A stretch of 64,000 bases of DNA from Phoebastria nigripes (taxonomy: Eukaryota > Chordata > Aves > Procellariiformes > Diomedeidae). Every line of letters begins with the position of its first letter. Positions within the stretch are counted from its first letter, which is position 1. Below are positions 62,621 through 64,000 of this stretch, piece by piece. The stretch lies in contig JAYKAV010002519.1 of the NCBI GenBank assembly GCA_035582835.1, positions 744,001 through 808,000 of the forward strand, written 5' to 3'. The notes beneath the pieces were generated by a model. It was not told the origin of the DNA, made no database searches, and saw only the letters and a program-made list of their open reading frames with translations. The position numbers and the translations under genes are program-made.

Positions 62621-64000
62621 CTATTACAACAGCCAGAGGCAACCAATTCCTCATCCCAAGAGCAATCCCTCTTGTACAGATAATTGATCTGTTGGTAGCA
62701 ACACTAAGAACCAGGCATCCACTTCTCCCTCCTTACTTCTTTGCCTTGGCACTTGTGAGATCCTTTTCTAAATTAACTCAACTCATTGAACTGACAAAGA
62801 AACAACCTAGCCAGAAAAAAAAAAAAACACCACAGAAAAAACCACAAACCCAAAGGCTTTCAGCCATCACAGGTAACCACTGGGACCGCAAGCATGGCCT
62901 CAGCAGTTCCCACGTCCTTACATTCGTAGGTTAAAGCACCTCAGAGAACCACTTGCTGGCCAGGCTTCCTCCTCCCCTTTCACGGGGCCAGGGAGTAGTG
63001 TCATAGTCTGCTAGCCATGGTATGAAAGGGCTGTAAAGGAGTGAAAGGCCCCCAGTGTCCTACCCAGCTGTTCCAGTGACAAAAACAAGACTTATTTCCT
63101 GATCACTTCAGTAGGGCCTAAATGAGGGATGCCAATGCAGAGGGCTGTTCTGGGTCCACCTTCTGTCAGCGCAGCCTTGAATCCGTACTAGGGCTCTGGC
63201 AATTGCACAAAAAGCTGGATCAGAGAACTGATTTGGTTGAAAACTTACCACATTTTCATTTATTTTTTCAGGTTAGTTTTCAGCCAGGTCATACAGCTGT
63301 ACAGAGCTGAAGGCTGGCAGAAGGAAGACAAAGAATACCTTTGGCTCAGAGAAGGTGGGATCAGCTCCCTCCACAGCAGCTCAATGCTTAGGCTAGCTAA
63401 AAGTGGTTATGGAAACGTTTCCTGACCTGATCAGCCATGGAAGGGAGGCCTGCAGTCCTTCCTCATGCCCCCAGGCTACAGCACAAAGTCATAGTGCATT
63501 TGCAGAAGTATAAGGTAAATACCACCTTTGCTCAGGCACACAGCTTAAACTGCCGCCTAGCCCTCTGCTTCCAGAACTAGCTCTGTTTTGTTATTCACAG
63601 TAACTAAAAAGGAAGGGTTTCTCTGTATGTTCACCTGAAAAATCAAGATGACAGTACTGTGAAATATTCTATTAAGCTGACAGCATTTCTCATGTATGTT
63701 TTGGCTTGTTACACAGTTCTGAGCTTGATATTTGTAAACAAAAACAAAACTGCCATAAATAAAGGATTTTCTCTCTTTTTTTCATGGTGTAACTCCTGGA
63801 ATCATGCCATATTTGGAAACAACAGCTCCAGAAAGTTAGTGCTTCCATCAACCTGGACCTCCACAGGGAGCTGATAGGTTGTAAAGTCCTGCTCCTAAGC
63901 AAGAGCTCTAAGATAGAAATTACTTTATCAGCCTCCTGAGCTAGCACACAGCACACCGAGGGACATGTCAGTACTGAAGGAAAGAGACTGGAAACCCTGA
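62621..64000 (-). other. TRHDE intron at the right edge, no gene seen
   Basis: Intron sequence with an A-rich patch at 62817-62860. No exon, repeat or RNA gene was recognised. The window ends inside the intron. Confidence 0.5.

Noticed and set aside
31625..64000. Search for the preceding TRHDE exon (FPCFDEP, YLAWAICNF)
   Set aside because: Hits such as GACTCATCAAAGTATT near 52225 and TTGATCATTGCCCAGC near 45506 do not translate into the expected residues on the minus strand.
1..64000. tRNA genes, CRISPR arrays, operon-like genes, novel multi-gene system
   Set aside because: No cloverleaf-like genes, no spaced direct repeats of CRISPR type and no tandem coding frames; the window is vertebrate intron.

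Overview
The window looks like a piece of a bird nuclear genome. CR1 LINEs with the avian 3' end (one ends in repeated ATTCTATG units) lie next to LTRs of endogenous retrovirus type. Worn amniote SINE and CR1 relics are scattered between them, and about 36 isolated N calls suggest a draft assembly. There is no operon-like or dense coding structure, and nearly all open reading frames are chance ORFs or lie in repeats. I cannot name the species. The only protein-coding sequence I recognise is one 127-bp exon on the minus strand at 31498-31624. It has consensus splice sites and encodes a segment of an M1-family metallopeptidase that matches TRHDE (thyrotropin-releasing-hormone degrading ectoenzyme, pyroglutamyl peptidase II). 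The window therefore lies inside TRHDE, transcribed right to left: 31625-64000 is intron upstream of the exon and 1-31497 is intron downstream. I looked for the neighbouring exons (upstream FPCFDEP and YLAWAICNF segments; downstream AAMENWG and HEICHQWFG segments) and did not find them, so both introns appear to exceed 31 kb. Layout. 1-9764: plain AT-rich intron. 9765-10319: a 555-bp minus-strand LTR with a recognisable avian design (CRE, TATA box, ATTAAA signal, TG...CA ends, near-perfect 5-bp target-site duplication). 10320-27020: intron with one MIR-like relic. 27021-27910: a 5'-truncated minus-strand CR1 with broken reverse transcriptase. 27911-31497: intron up to the exon, including a 90-bp exon-like stretch at 30745-30834 that would stop translation if spliced in. 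31625-50000: intron with several MIR-like relics, a nested hairpin and a tiny poly(A)-tailed insertion with its own target duplication at 37650-37709. 50000-50870: an ancient plus-strand CR1. 53711-54240: clustered palindromes and a 32-bp pyrimidine minisatellite. 54660-55140: a GC-richer island. 59723-60770: a 1,048-bp minus-strand solo LTR with a perfect 5-bp target duplication and many intact CpGs, apparently the youngest insertion. 62350-62620: a plus-strand CR1 3' end. No tRNA, rRNA, CRISPR or prokaryotic features were seen. The most interesting point is that both LTRs are in the same orientation as TRHDE, one on each side of the exon. The 5'-side LTR could act as an alternative promoter and the 3'-side LTR could act as a premature polyadenylation site.
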